Source of the DNA: Kribbella rubisoli
GTDB lineage: Bacteria; Actinomycetota; Actinomycetes; Propionibacteriales; Kribbellaceae
Reading direction: 5' to 3'
Length of the DNA: 64,000 bases
Assembly: GCF_004217145.1 (NCBI RefSeq)
Contig: NZ_SHKR01000011.1
Coordinates: 2,232,001 to 2,296,000, forward strand
The first letter of the stretch is position 1. The number at the start of each line of letters is the position of its first letter. The notes below the pieces were generated by a model that saw nothing but the letters and a program-made list of their open reading frames with translations, was not told the origin of the DNA and ran no database searches. The translations under genes were made by a program, and so were the position numbers. This document shows positions 1 through 8,533 of the stretch, piece after piece.

Positions 1-306
1 GGTGATGTCCTTCGCATGCCGATCCAGCACGTACCCGAGGTACGAGTCGGTCTTGTCGACCTCGAGCACCTGGTACGCCGTCTCGTCGTGCCGGTGCCGC
101 AGCAGCCGCCACAGATGGACGACGTTGATGACCGCCAGCACCGCGTTCATGCCGACCATCGGCCAGACGCCGACCGCGGCGTTGAAGCCGACCAGGATCA
201 CGCAGCCGATCAGGTTCAGGATCCGCAACCGCAGGATCCGCGTCTGCAACAACGACCACACGACGAGCGCAGATCCGCCCCACCCGATGATGCTCCATAC
301 GTCCAC
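1..306 (-). CDS. Partial integral membrane protein, YgjV-like N-terminus
   Basis: The frame runs off the left edge. It opens at a GTG with an in-frame TAG four codons upstream, so the start is nearly fixed. The 102 visible residues begin VDVWSIIGWGGSALVVWSLL and hold about three closely spaced hydrophobic helices (roughly residues 3-20, 27-45, 46-65), followed by a charged segment with LEVDKTDSYL. The helix pattern and the short turn resemble the YgjV inner-membrane family. No Shine-Dalgarno sequence is visible, so the mRNA may be leaderless. It lies downstream of the CCA-adding enzyme on the same strand after a 190-bp gap. The family assignment is a similarity impression and the C-terminal domain is outside the window. 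Confidence 0.55.
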   Translation of the reverse strand, partial: MDVWSIIGWGGSALVVWSLLQTRILRLRILNLIGCVILVGFNAAVGVWPMVGMNAVLAVINVVHLWRLLRHRHDETAYQVLEVDKTDSYLGYVLDRHAKDIT

Positions 307-417
307 ACCGCGAGACTAGATCCCGTGACCGATTTCCTGCTGCTGGACGCCGCACCTAGCGCATCCGGAACGTCGGACCACCTGCGCGGTGGCTGAGGTG
401 GCTGAGGGACATCGAGG

Positions 418-461
418 TTGGGGAGGATTTTGTGCCGGATTCGGTGGGAAATCCTCCCCAA
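418..461. repeat. Inverted repeat, 13-bp perfect arms, 18-nt loop
   Basis: Arms at 418-430 (TTGGGGAGGATTT) and 449-461 are exact reverse complements, and the loop contains a small CCG/CGG inner stem. The element lies 36 bp after the stop of the CCA-adding enzyme and 112 bp before the start of the next minus-strand gene. No U-tract follows on either strand, so it may be a factor-dependent terminator, a processing hairpin or a dispersed repetitive palindrome. Confidence 0.75.
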
Positions 462-496
462 GGTGGCAGTCCGGGCCGGCTGGAGGCCGCGTGGAG

Positions 497-1957
497 CTAG
501 GTGCGGGCGGCCCACCAGCGGAGTAGTTCTTCGCGGGCGCGGGCTTCGTCGAGGGGGCCTTCGTCGAGGCGGAGCTCCATCAGGAACTTGTAGGCCTCGC
601 CGACCTCGCGGCCCGGCGGGATGCCGAGGATCTGCATGATCTGGTTGCCGTCGAGGTCGGGGCGCAGGGCATCGAGCTCCTCCTGCTCCTGGAGCCGTGC
701 GATCCGCGCCTCGAGGTCGTCGTACGCCGCCCGCAGCATCTCGACCTTGCGCTTGTTGCGCGTGGTGGAGTCGGCCCGGGTCAGTACATGCAGCCGCTCG
801 AGCTGGTCGCCGGCGTCGCGGACATAACGCCGTACGGCGGAATCCGTCCATTCGCCGTCGCCGTACCCGTGGAAGCGCAGGTGCAGCTCGATCAGCTTGC
901 TGACCTGCTCGATCTGCTCATTGCTGAACCGCAGCGCCTTCATCCGCTTCCGGGCCAGCTTCGCCCCGACGACGTCGTGGTGGTGGAACGTCACCTTCCC
1001 GCCGGCCTCGTTGCGCTTGGTCTTCGGCTTCCCGATGTCGTGGATCAGTGCGGCGAACCGAATGACGAAATCGGGCGTCGGAACAGACAGACGCGATTCG
1101 AGGTCGATCGCCTGGTCGAGGACGGTGAGTGAGTGCTGGTACACATCCTTGTGCCGGTGGTGCTCGTCGACCTCGAGCTGCAGCGCCGGCAGCTCCGGCA
1201 GCACGTACTCCGCCAGCCCGGTCTGGACCAGCAGACCGAGCCCGATCCGCGGCTGGTCCGCGCAGATCAGCTTCTCCAGCTCGTCCCGGACCCGTTCCGC
1301 GGACACGATCGTGATCCGGTCGGCCATCGCCGTCATCGCGGCCACCACCGCGGGATCGGGCGTGAACCCGAGCTGCGCGGCGAACCGGGCCGCGCGCATC
1401 ATCCGCAGCGGGTCGTCGGAGAACGAGTCCTCCGGGGTGCCCGGCGTCCGGATCACCTTGTTCGCGACGTCGGTGATCCCGCCGTACGGGTCGACGAACT
1501 GCCGCGACGGCAGCCGGACCGCCATCGCGTTCATCGCGAAGTCCCGGCGGGCCAGATCGCCCTCCAGGCTGTCGCCGTAGGCGACCTCGGGCTTGCGCGA
1601 GGTGGGATCGTAGGTTTCCGACCTGTAGGTCGTGACCTCCAGAACCCACTCGCCCTTACGACAACCGATGGTGCCGAACGCCTTGCCGATGTCCCAGACA
1701 TGGTCCGCCCACCCGGACAGCAACCGCTCGATCACATCGGGGTGCGCTGACGTGGTGAAGTCCAGATCCTTGCTCCCCCGCCCGAGGAGAATGTCCCGGA
1801 CAGGACCGCCGACCAGGGCGATCTCATGGCCGGCGGCATCGAACCGGGAGCCCAGTTCGTCGACCACCGGAGCGAGTTGCAGCAAGGCCTGGACGGCTTG
1901 TCGCTGCAGCGCGGGCAACGATCCGGCGGAGGCTGACTGGTCGGCAAAGGGTGACAC
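497..1957 (-). CDS. cca: CCA tRNA nucleotidyltransferase
   Basis: The enzyme adds or repairs the 3'-CCA end of tRNAs in the cytoplasm. The 486-residue product has the class II nucleotidyltransferase core: GGPVRDILLG at residues 50-59, catalytic DLD at 64-66 and RRDFAMNAMA near 137-146. The tRNA-binding helical part contains DDPLRMMRAARFAAQLGF. A C-terminal HD phosphohydrolase module is marked by LIHDIGKPK near 304-312. Length and order match actinobacterial CCA enzymes. The GTG start leaves only 24 bp to the divergent start of the DUF6049 gene, so the transcript is probably leaderless. This gene next to the murJ block is the usual actinobacterial arrangement. Confidence 0.95.
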   Translation of the reverse strand: MSPFADQSASAGSLPALQRQAVQALLQLAPVVDELGSRFDAAGHEIALVGGPVRDILLGRGSKDLDFTTSAHPDVIERLLSGWADHVWDIGKAFGTIGCRKGEWVLEVTTYRSETYDPTSRKPEVAYGDSLEGDLARRDFAMNAMAVRLPSRQFVDPYGGITDVANKVIRTPGTPEDSFSDDPLRMMRAARFAAQLGFTPDPAVVAAMTAMADRITIVSAERVRDELEKLICADQPRIGLGLLVQTGLAEYVLPELPALQLEVDEHHRHKDVYQHSLTVLDQAIDLESRLSVPTPDFVIRFAALIHDIGKPKTKRNEAGGKVTFHHHDVVGAKLARKRMKALRFSNEQIEQVSKLIELHLRFHGYGDGEWTDSAVRRYVRDAGDQLERLHVLTRADSTTRNKRKVEMLRAAYDDLEARIARLQEQEELDALRPDLDGNQIMQILGIPPGREVGEAYKFLMELRLDEGPLDEARAREELLRWWAART

Positions 1958-1981
1958 GGGGAACTAGGTTACGGTGACGGC
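1958..1981. promoter_or_regulatory. Minimal 24-bp divergent promoter region
   Basis: Only 24 bp separate the GTG start of cca (minus) from the GTG start of the DUF6049 gene (plus). The spacer carries CTAGGTTACGGT, and neither strand shows a Shine-Dalgarno sequence. Two leaderless transcripts with -10 boxes inside the spacer and -35 boxes inside the opposing coding sequences would fit. The exact boxes cannot be assigned by eye. Confidence 0.4.
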
Positions 1982-4300
1982 GTGTTCAGACGGCGACTGA
2001 GGCTCTCTGCGGTGGCGGGTGCCTGCCTGCTGGTTGCTGCCTCGGCAGCGACTCTCGGCGCTCCGGCCGACGCCGCACCGGCCGACGATCCGACCGTCCA
2101 GGTGACGATCGACTCGTTCGGCCCGGTCGCTCCGAAGCCCGGCCAGCCGGTGGTGATCAAGGGCCGGGTGACGAACACCAGCGCGGTGACGTTCAACGAT
2201 CCGCAGGCGCTGGCCTGTATCGACCGCACCCGGCTCGCGAGCACCGCCGCCGTCGAGGCGATCCCGACCGAGCAGAACGTCGCGATGAACGACCGGGACA
2301 GCTGCAGCAATCTGACCAACGACCCGCAGACGTTCAAGCCGTTCGACCAGCCGCTGGCGCCGAAGCAGACCGTCGAGTTCTCGCTGACGGTGCCGTGGAA
2401 GGAATGGCGGATCCAGGACCAGACCGGCGTGTACGTCGTCGGCGTCACGTTCCGCGGCGAGCCGCAGAACGGCGCCCGGATCATGGCCGGCCGCGCCCGG
2501 ACGCTGATGCCGGTGGCCGGTACGACGCCCTTGGCCCGCCCCGTCGACACCGCGCTCGTCATCCCACTGCGGCACCGCCCGACCCAGCTCGGCGGGAAGA
2601 ACTTCGCCAATGACTCCCTCGCCCAGGCGCTGGCACCCACCGGCTCGCTGAGCCGCCTGCTTGCGCTCGGCAAGGAGCGCAAGGTCACCTGGCTGCTCGA
2701 CCCCGCGATGCTCGACGAGATCAAGCAGATGGCGAAGGGCTACGTCATCGTCGCTCAGAACGGTGAGTCCACTCCGGGCGCCGGACAGTCCGACGCGATC
2801 GCATGGCTGAAGGACTTCGACGTCACCCGCGCCCATGGCAACCAGGTCGTCCTCCTTCCGTACGGCGACCCTGACGTGGCCGGACTGCTCGATTCGGGTG
2901 ACCCGCTCAAGAACCTGGTTGCCCGAGCCCGCCAGACGACCCAGGGCTACATCCTGTCCGGCGCCTCCGCCGACGTCCCGGTGTCGTTCACGAACGGCCT
3001 GTGGCTCGAGGGCGGCGCCGCAGCGGGCCGCTACCTGGGCGCAGCCTCCACCGGCTTCCCCGGCGCGAGTGACAGCGACCTGAACCTGGTCAGCAGCTCC
3101 TCGTGGTCCGCCGCGACCCGGCCGGTGCTCACGTCGACCCCGGTGTACGACGTGATGACACCTGGCCCTGACACGTTGGTGCGGACCGTGATCGCCGACT
3201 CGTCGCTCACCAGCGGCGGACCGGACCAGGAGACCGCCTCCAGCCCGCTGCAGGTCCGCCAGCGCTTCGCAGCCGAGACCGCGCTGATCGCCGCCGGCAA
3301 GGGCACCCCCGCGTCGGTAGTCGTGCTGCCGCCGCGCGGCTGGGACAACGACAGTGCCGCCACCGCACAGCTCGCCGCCAGCCTGTCTCTTCCGTGGATC
3401 AAGGCAACCGACGTCAGCACGGTTGTGGCGAGCAACCCGAGGCCGCAGGTCACCAGAGCACCGAAGGCGGCTGAGACCAACGGCGTACTGACCGAGGCGC
3501 AGCTGAGCAGCGTCCGGGACCTCGACGCCGCGACCAGCACGATGCAGAACCTGCTGGTCGACGAGAACGCCCTGCCGGAAGTGATGACGCACGCACTCCT
3601 GCGGTCCACGTCGTCGGGCTGGAACGGCTATCCGGAAGAGGCCCGGCACTTCGCGGCGATCGAGCTCGGCTCGGCGAACCAGCAGCTCGGCAAGGTGCAC
3701 CTGGTCAACGCCAGCGTCGACCGCGGGCTGCGCAAGGAAATCAAGGTCAATCTGGCCGGCAGCAAGGGCACGTTCCCGCTGACCATCACCAACGACACCG
3801 AGTGGTCGGTCCGGGTCGGCATCGAAGTCACTGCCGCCAACCGCTCCGACCTGAAGATCACGCCGCCGCAGACCGCCGTACTCGGCCCGAAGCAGAAGTG
3901 GACGCCGCGGATCACCGCGAGCGCCGAGCAGAACGGTCTGATCCGCGCCAACGCGCAGGTGGTCACCGCGGGCGGCCAGTCGGTCGGCAAGTCGCAGGAG
4001 CTGCTGATCCAGGCCAGCCAGTACGGCAGCGTCGGCTGGATCCTGGTCGGCGCCGCCTGCGCCCTGTTGTTCGGTACGTCATTCGTCCGCATCTACCGCC
4101 GGATCCGGACCGAGCGCCGCAACCCGAACCCCGCTGCGGAAGCCGGCCCGGAAGTCACCGCGGATGCCACTGCGGAAGCCACTGGCGATCCCGCTGACAC
4201 TGCTGATCCCGCCCACGATCGCCCCGAGGCGAACGGCGTACCCGAAGCTGCGGCTCCGGATGCGTCATTGAAAGAAGGAGTCGGTTCGAAGGATGGCTGA
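1982..4300 (+). CDS. Secreted, membrane-anchored DUF6049 family protein
   Basis: This 772-residue protein starts with MFRRRLRLSAVAGACLLV and a signal peptide ending near ADA (residues 29-31), followed by a large extracytoplasmic region. One transmembrane helix lies at about residues 683-702 (VGWILVGAACALLFGTSFV), followed by RIYRRIRTERR and an Ala/Asp/Glu-rich cytosolic tail of about 60 residues. Size, topology and position immediately before murJ match the actinobacterial DUF6049 family (the SCO3895-type gene). Its function is unknown; the context points to cell-envelope assembly. The stop overlaps the murJ start by 8 bp, which suggests translational coupling. Confidence 0.8.
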   Translation: MFRRRLRLSAVAGACLLVAASAATLGAPADAAPADDPTVQVTIDSFGPVAPKPGQPVVIKGRVTNTSAVTFNDPQALACIDRTRLASTAAVEAIPTEQNVAMNDRDSCSNLTNDPQTFKPFDQPLAPKQTVEFSLTVPWKEWRIQDQTGVYVVGVTFRGEPQNGARIMAGRARTLMPVAGTTPLARPVDTALVIPLRHRPTQLGGKNFANDSLAQALAPTGSLSRLLALGKERKVTWLLDPAMLDEIKQMAKGYVIVAQNGESTPGAGQSDAIAWLKDFDVTRAHGNQVVLLPYGDPDVAGLLDSGDPLKNLVARARQTTQGYILSGASADVPVSFTNGLWLEGGAAAGRYLGAASTGFPGASDSDLNLVSSSSWSAATRPVLTSTPVYDVMTPGPDTLVRTVIADSSLTSGGPDQETASSPLQVRQRFAAETALIAAGKGTPASVVVLPPRGWDNDSAATAQLAASLSLPWIKATDVSTVVASNPRPQVTRAPKAAETNGVLTEAQLSSVRDLDAATSTMQNLLVDENALPEVMTHALLRSTSSGWNGYPEEARHFAAIELGSANQQLGKVHLVNASVDRGLRKEIKVNLAGSKGTFPLTITNDTEWSVRVGIEVTAANRSDLKITPPQTAVLGPKQKWTPRITASAEQNGLIRANAQVVTAGGQSVGKSQELLIQASQYGSVGWILVGAACALLFGTSFVRIYRRIRTERRNPNPAAEAGPEVTADATAEATGDPADTADPAHDRPEANGVPEAAAPDASLKEGVGSKDG

Positions 4301-5939
4301 CCGCACCCTGCGATCCGCGGCGGTGATGGCGGCCGGAACGGTGCTGTCCCGCCTGCTCGGATTCATCCGGATCGCCCTGCTCGCCGCCGCCATCGGCACC
4401 GCGCTGCGCGGCGACATCTTCACCGCCGCGAACACGATCCCGAACAGCCTCTACATCCTGCTCGCGGGCGGGGTGTTCAACACCGTGCTGGTCCCGCAAC
4501 TGGTCCGCGCGATCAAGAACCACGACGACGACGGTCAGGACTTCACCAACCGCGTGCTGACGTTCGGCTTCGTCGTACTCGCCGTCGTCACCGTGGGGTG
4601 CGTGCTGCTCGCGCCGGCGATCGCGGAGCTGTACCTGCCGAAGGAGCTGCACGATCCGTCCCGGATGACCGAGAAGGCGAACATGGTCATGTTCGTCCGG
4701 CTCTGCCTGCCGCAGATCTTCTTCTACGGCGCGTTCGTCCTGGTCGGTCAGGTGCTGAACGCGCGGCGCCGGTTCGGTCCGATGATGTGGGCGCCGATCG
4801 CGAACAACATCGTCGCGTGCGCCTCGATCGTCATCTTCCTGTTCGTCTACCGGGTCGGCGACACGCCTCCGACGTACAGCCATGGCGAGGAGCTGCTGCT
4901 CGGGCTCGGGCACACGATCGGTATCGCCGTCCAGCTGCTCGTGCTGCTGCCGTACCTGAAGGCGAGCGGGCACACCTATCGGCCGAAGTTCGGCCTCCGC
5001 GGTACCGGTCTGGGGCACACTGCCCGATTGGGCCTCTGGACGGTTCTTTTCGTCGCCGTGAACCAGGTGACGCTCGTCGTGGTCACGCAGCTCGCCATCG
5101 CGGGTAGCGCGTCGGACGACCCGGGCGCGAAGGCCGGTCTGTTCGCGTACAGCACCGCGATGCTGATCATCCTCGTGCCACACGGCATCGTCACGGTCTC
5201 GCTGGCGACCGCCGCACTGCCGCAGATGTCCGCGCTGGCGGCCGAGGGCGACACCGCCGCGGTGGCCCAGCTGTCGGCGCGTTCGATCCGGCAGACGCTG
5301 GCGATCGTCGTACCGGCGGCCGCCGCGATGATCGCGTTCGCCTATCCGATCGTCACGCTGATCGCCGGGTACGGCTCGGGCAAGAACAACCTGACGCTGA
5401 TGTCGTACACGTTGATGACGCTGGCGCTCGGCATCGTGCCCTTCACCGTGCAGTACTTCCAGCTGCGCACGTTCTACGCCTTCGAGGACACGAAGACGCC
5501 GTTCTTCCTGCAGTGCGTGATCGCGGCAACCAACATCGCCGCCGCTGTGATCGGGGTCCGCGTGCTGCTCGATGCCGAGCACCTGCGGTTCAGCGGCGTG
5601 ATGCTCGGGGCGGCGTACGCGCTCGCCTACCTGGTCGCCGTACTGATCTCCCGGCCGGTGCTGCGGCGGAAGGTGCCGCGCGTGCCCGGTGCGGGGATCG
5701 GACTCCCGCTGCTGGCGATGGTGATCGCTGCCGTGGCCGGCGCCGGCATTGCCCGCGCGGTGATCTGGGTTCTGAGCCTGGAAATCGAATGGTCCGGACC
5801 GCTCGGCGCGATCCTCGAGCTGGCGATCGCGGCGATCGTCATGCTCCCGGTCTACGCCGCTGTGTCCCGGGTACTCCGTATCCACGAAGTGAACGACGTG
5901 GTGTCCATGGTCACATCGAAGTTGCCTGTGCGCCGCTGA
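4293..5939 (+). CDS. murJ: Lipid II flippase MurJ (MviN)
   Basis: MurJ moves the peptidoglycan precursor lipid II across the cytoplasmic membrane. The 548 residues are almost entirely hydrophobic helices, with the N-terminal signature LRSAAVMAAGTVLSRLLGFI and conserved stretches such as LLAGGVFNTVLVPQLVRA. Fourteen helices are expected for the family. The start ATG lies inside the end of the DUF6049 gene. The protein stops after the membrane domain (C-terminus VNDVVSMVTSKLPVRR), whereas M. tuberculosis MviN continues into a pseudokinase and an extracellular domain. Here that part is the separate next gene, 102 bp downstream. Confidence 0.95.
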   Translation: MADRTLRSAAVMAAGTVLSRLLGFIRIALLAAAIGTALRGDIFTAANTIPNSLYILLAGGVFNTVLVPQLVRAIKNHDDDGQDFTNRVLTFGFVVLAVVTVGCVLLAPAIAELYLPKELHDPSRMTEKANMVMFVRLCLPQIFFYGAFVLVGQVLNARRRFGPMMWAPIANNIVACASIVIFLFVYRVGDTPPTYSHGEELLLGLGHTIGIAVQLLVLLPYLKASGHTYRPKFGLRGTGLGHTARLGLWTVLFVAVNQVTLVVVTQLAIAGSASDDPGAKAGLFAYSTAMLIILVPHGIVTVSLATAALPQMSALAAEGDTAAVAQLSARSIRQTLAIVVPAAAAMIAFAYPIVTLIAGYGSGKNNLTLMSYTLMTLALGIVPFTVQYFQLRTFYAFEDTKTPFFLQCVIAATNIAAAVIGVRVLLDAEHLRFSGVMLGAAYALAYLVAVLISRPVLRRKVPRVPGAGIGLPLLAMVIAAVAGAGIARAVIWVLSLEIEWSGPLGAILELAIAAIVMLPVYAAVSRVLRIHEVNDVVSMVTSKLPVRR

Positions 5940-6041
5940 ACCGGAACGCTTGTGCATTCGTGCACCACGTGTCCGCGTCAACGGGCACTAACATGGGGCT
6001 GCGAAAGGGCCGCTGGGGCATCAAGGAGGGCGAGAGACACC

Positions 6042-7706
6042 GTGTCGAACCAGACCGTGAGTCCTGGTGCCCTGCTGGCCGGGCGGTACCGGATCGCCGA
6101 GCTGCTGGCCGAGATCGACGGTGCGCGGGTGTGGCGGGCCGTGGACGAGGTGCTCAGCCGCGCCGTCGTCGTCGACGTATTGCCGGTCGGTGATCCGCGG
6201 ACGAACCTGCTGTTCGACGCCGCACGCCGGGCCGCCGCCGCGAACGACCCGCGCTTCCTGCGGGTGCTCGACTGCGACATGCACGACGGCGTGACCTACT
6301 GCGTCCGCGAGTGGGCCGGCGGGCGATCCCTGGAGCGCATGCTCGGCACCGGGCCGCTGACCGGACAGCAGGCGGGCTGGCTGGCCCGTGAGGTCTCCGA
6401 AGCGCTGGAGAACCTGCACCGCACCGGCTTCGCGCACGGAGCGATCAGCCCGGCGACCGTGATCATCACCGACGCCGGCGCGATCAAGGTCGTCGGTGTC
6501 GCGACCGAGGCGGCGCTGCGCTCGTCCGGAGCGGGTTCTCCCGAGGAGGACGTCCACTCCCTGGGCGAGCTGCTGTTCGCGTCGCTGACCGGCCGCTGGC
6601 CCGGTCCGGCACCGGCCTGGGGGCTCCAGCCCGCACCGGTCGAGCACGGCCGTCTGCTGAGCCCACGCCAGGTGCGAGCCGGCGTACCGCGCTCGCTGGA
6701 CGACATCTGCGACCGGCTGCTGGGTGACCCGCCACGGCACCACGCCCCGCCGATCACCAGCGCGGCCGGCCTGTCGGCTGCGCTGTCCGGAGTCGTCGGC
6801 AGCTCGCACGAGCCGCCGAACCAGATGGACGAGACGGTCCAGGTGGCCCGGCAGAACGGCAGCATCGACGACGCCACGCAGGTCGTGCCGCAGTCCGGTC
6901 CGCCGGCGCTCGACCCGAACCCGCAGCCGGCGTACGACGCCGAGCCGAACGGGTACGGCCAGCCGCAACCGGCGTACAACACCGCGGCCGAGACGCGTCC
7001 GGTCCGCCGCCAGACTCCCCCGCCGTCGAACGGGAACGGCCGGCGCCGGCACGACGAGCCGAAGCCGAAGGGTTCCTGGGGCGGCCGGATCCTGATCCTG
7101 CTCGCGATCCTCGCGCTGCTGTCGGTGATCGCGATGGCGCAGTTCCTGCTCAAGGGCGCGATGAACAACGACCAGGACAACAACGGCGGCGGTGCGAAGA
7201 GCAGTGCCCCGCCGCAGACCAGCACGACGCCGTCGGCGACCGGCGGCCCGGCCAAGATCGTCGCCGCCAAGGACTTCGACCCGAAGCCGGACGGGAACGG
7301 CGAGGAGCACCCGGAGGACGTGCCGAACACCTACGACGGCAAGGCGAGCACGACCTGGACGACGATGTCGTACAGCAAGGCGAACCTCGGCGGACAGAAG
7401 CCGGGTGTCGGCATCATCTACGACCTCGGCGCGCCGACCACCGTGTCGAAGGTTTCGGTAGCTGTGCAGGGTGACGACACCAGCCTTCAGCTGATGGTTC
7501 CGGTGGGCGACACCAGCACCTCGCCGCCGGCGGTCAGTGGCTGGAAGGCCGTCGCCACCCAGGAGGACCAGCCCGAGGGTACGGTGAATCTCACCCCCTC
7601 GGCGCCGACCGAGACGCGGTACGTGCTCGTCTGGCTGACCAAGCTGCCGAAGGACAGCGGCGGCAAGTACCGGGGCACCATCTCGGAGGTCTCAATCCAG
7701 AAATGA
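6042..7706 (+). CDS. MviN-type pseudokinase with TM helix and extracellular discoidin-like domain
   Basis: The GTG start follows an AAGGAGGG motif at 6022-6029 and gives 554 residues beginning MSNQTVSPGALLAGRYRI. Residues 1-245 have a protein-kinase fold pattern, but all catalytic motifs are lost: the VAIK lysine position reads VVVDVL, HRD is replaced by HGAISPATV, and DFG by VVGVAT. A Pro/Asn-rich linker follows. The transmembrane helix is RILILLAILALLSVIAMAQF (about 350-369). The C-terminal domain, about 400-553, carries a DG-x-TTW signature and GVGIIYDLG, like F5/8-type sugar-binding folds. In mycobacteria the equivalent module is fused to MurJ and, once phosphorylated by PknB, recruits FhaA. 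The same role here is inferred. Confidence 0.85.
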   Translation: MSNQTVSPGALLAGRYRIAELLAEIDGARVWRAVDEVLSRAVVVDVLPVGDPRTNLLFDAARRAAAANDPRFLRVLDCDMHDGVTYCVREWAGGRSLERMLGTGPLTGQQAGWLAREVSEALENLHRTGFAHGAISPATVIITDAGAIKVVGVATEAALRSSGAGSPEEDVHSLGELLFASLTGRWPGPAPAWGLQPAPVEHGRLLSPRQVRAGVPRSLDDICDRLLGDPPRHHAPPITSAAGLSAALSGVVGSSHEPPNQMDETVQVARQNGSIDDATQVVPQSGPPALDPNPQPAYDAEPNGYGQPQPAYNTAAETRPVRRQTPPPSNGNGRRRHDEPKPKGSWGGRILILLAILALLSVIAMAQFLLKGAMNNDQDNNGGGAKSSAPPQTSTTPSATGGPAKIVAAKDFDPKPDGNGEEHPEDVPNTYDGKASTTWTTMSYSKANLGGQKPGVGIIYDLGAPTTVSKVSVAVQGDDTSLQLMVPVGDTSTSPPAVSGWKAVATQEDQPEGTVNLTPSAPTETRYVLVWLTKLPKDSGGKYRGTISEVSIQK

Positions 7707-8416
7707 CGGCCCACCTGGACTCGGGCGACCAGCCCCGCCCGGACGTCCCGCGCATCGGCGCCGGCGAACCGGTGCCTCAGGCTGCGCACGCCGGTGCGCC
7801 GACGAGTTACGACCAGCTCGACGACCACGAGCTGCTCCGGATGCACGTGGCCGGCAACCCGGACTCGTTCGGGTTCCTGGTCAAGCGGCACCGGGACCGG
7901 ATGTGGGCGGTCGCGATCCGCACCCTCGGCGAGCCCGAGGAGGCGGCCGACGCGCTGCAGGAGGCGTTCATCTCGGCGTTCCGGCGGGCCGACTCGTTCC
8001 GCGGGGACGCGAAGGTGACCACCTGGCTGCACCGGATCGTCGTGAACGCCTGTCTCGACCGGATCCGTCGCCGTCAGGTGCGGGCCGCCGACCCGCTTCC
8101 CGAGGACGAGGACCGCGCCGCCGAGCTGGCCGGACCGATCGAGCAGGACCCGGCCGAGGTCCGGGAGCGCCGGCTGGACGTGCTCAACGCCCTGAAGCAG
8201 ATCAACGAGGACCAGCGTGCTGCGCTGGTCCTGGTCGACATGGAGGGCTACTCGATCGAGGAGGCGGCAGCGATCCTCGACTGCGCCCCGGGCACGGTCA
8301 AGTCCCGCTGCGCCCGCGGCCGCGCCAAGCTCCTGCCGCTACTGCGCCACTGGCAGACGACGCGGGAGTCCGACGTACCGGAGAAATCCGCCGCCGAAGC
8401 GGTGGGAACCGAATGA
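7703..8416 (+). CDS. sigM: ECF RNA polymerase sigma factor SigM
   Basis: This 237-residue ECF sigma factor has region 2 at about residues 48-115 (FGFLVKRHRDRMWAVAIRTL, then EEAADALQEAFISAFR) and region 4 at about 155-215 (INEDQRAALVLVDMEGYSIE, CAPGTVKSRCARGRAKL). The start ATG overlaps the pseudokinase stop in an ATGA arrangement. An anti-sigma gene follows, then trxB-trxA-cwlM, exactly as in the M. tuberculosis sigM region, which supports the name. The poorly conserved N-terminal 35 residues are Pro/Gly-rich. An ECF-type promoter motif overlaps the end of this gene. Confidence 0.92.
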   Translation: MTAHLDSGDQPRPDVPRIGAGEPVPQAAHAGAPTSYDQLDDHELLRMHVAGNPDSFGFLVKRHRDRMWAVAIRTLGEPEEAADALQEAFISAFRRADSFRGDAKVTTWLHRIVVNACLDRIRRRQVRAADPLPEDEDRAAELAGPIEQDPAEVRERRLDVLNALKQINEDQRAALVLVDMEGYSIEEAAAILDCAPGTVKSRCARGRAKLLPLLRHWQTTRESDVPEKSAAEAVGTE

Positions 8417-8430
8417 ACGGGTACACCGTC
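8405..8430 (+). promoter_or_regulatory. ECF (SigM-like) promoter in front of the anti-sigma gene
   Basis: GGAAC at 8405-8409 and CGTC at 8427-8430 are separated by 17 nt. This matches the ECF pattern GGAAC-N16/17-CGTC described for mycobacterial SigM. The -35 box overlaps the last sigM codons, so the promoter would drive the anti-sigma gene but not sigM itself. The distance from the -10 to the anti-sigma ATG is about 100 bp. Confidence 0.65.
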
Positions 8431-8533
8431 GAAGCGAAGTCGCCTGCCTGTGGCGACCTGACTGCATCTGTCTTCGACCCGGAGCTTCATATGATCACGC
8501 CGCCGCATACCTCCTGTGAGGAGGCGAGCCCCG

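Noticed and set aside
497..3700. Long open frames antisense to cca and the DUF6049 gene
   Set aside because: Arg/Pro/Ala/Ser-rich translations without motifs; they mirror real genes in high-GC DNA.
5951..5964. Short GTGCA-TTCG-TGCAC hairpin after murJ as a terminator
   Set aside because: Only a 5-bp stem without further support; the downstream gene is probably co-transcribed.
5952..6041. Thirty-codon upstream extension of the pseudokinase
   Set aside because: AAGGAGGG at 6022 favours the GTG at 6042, where similarity to the kinase fold begins.
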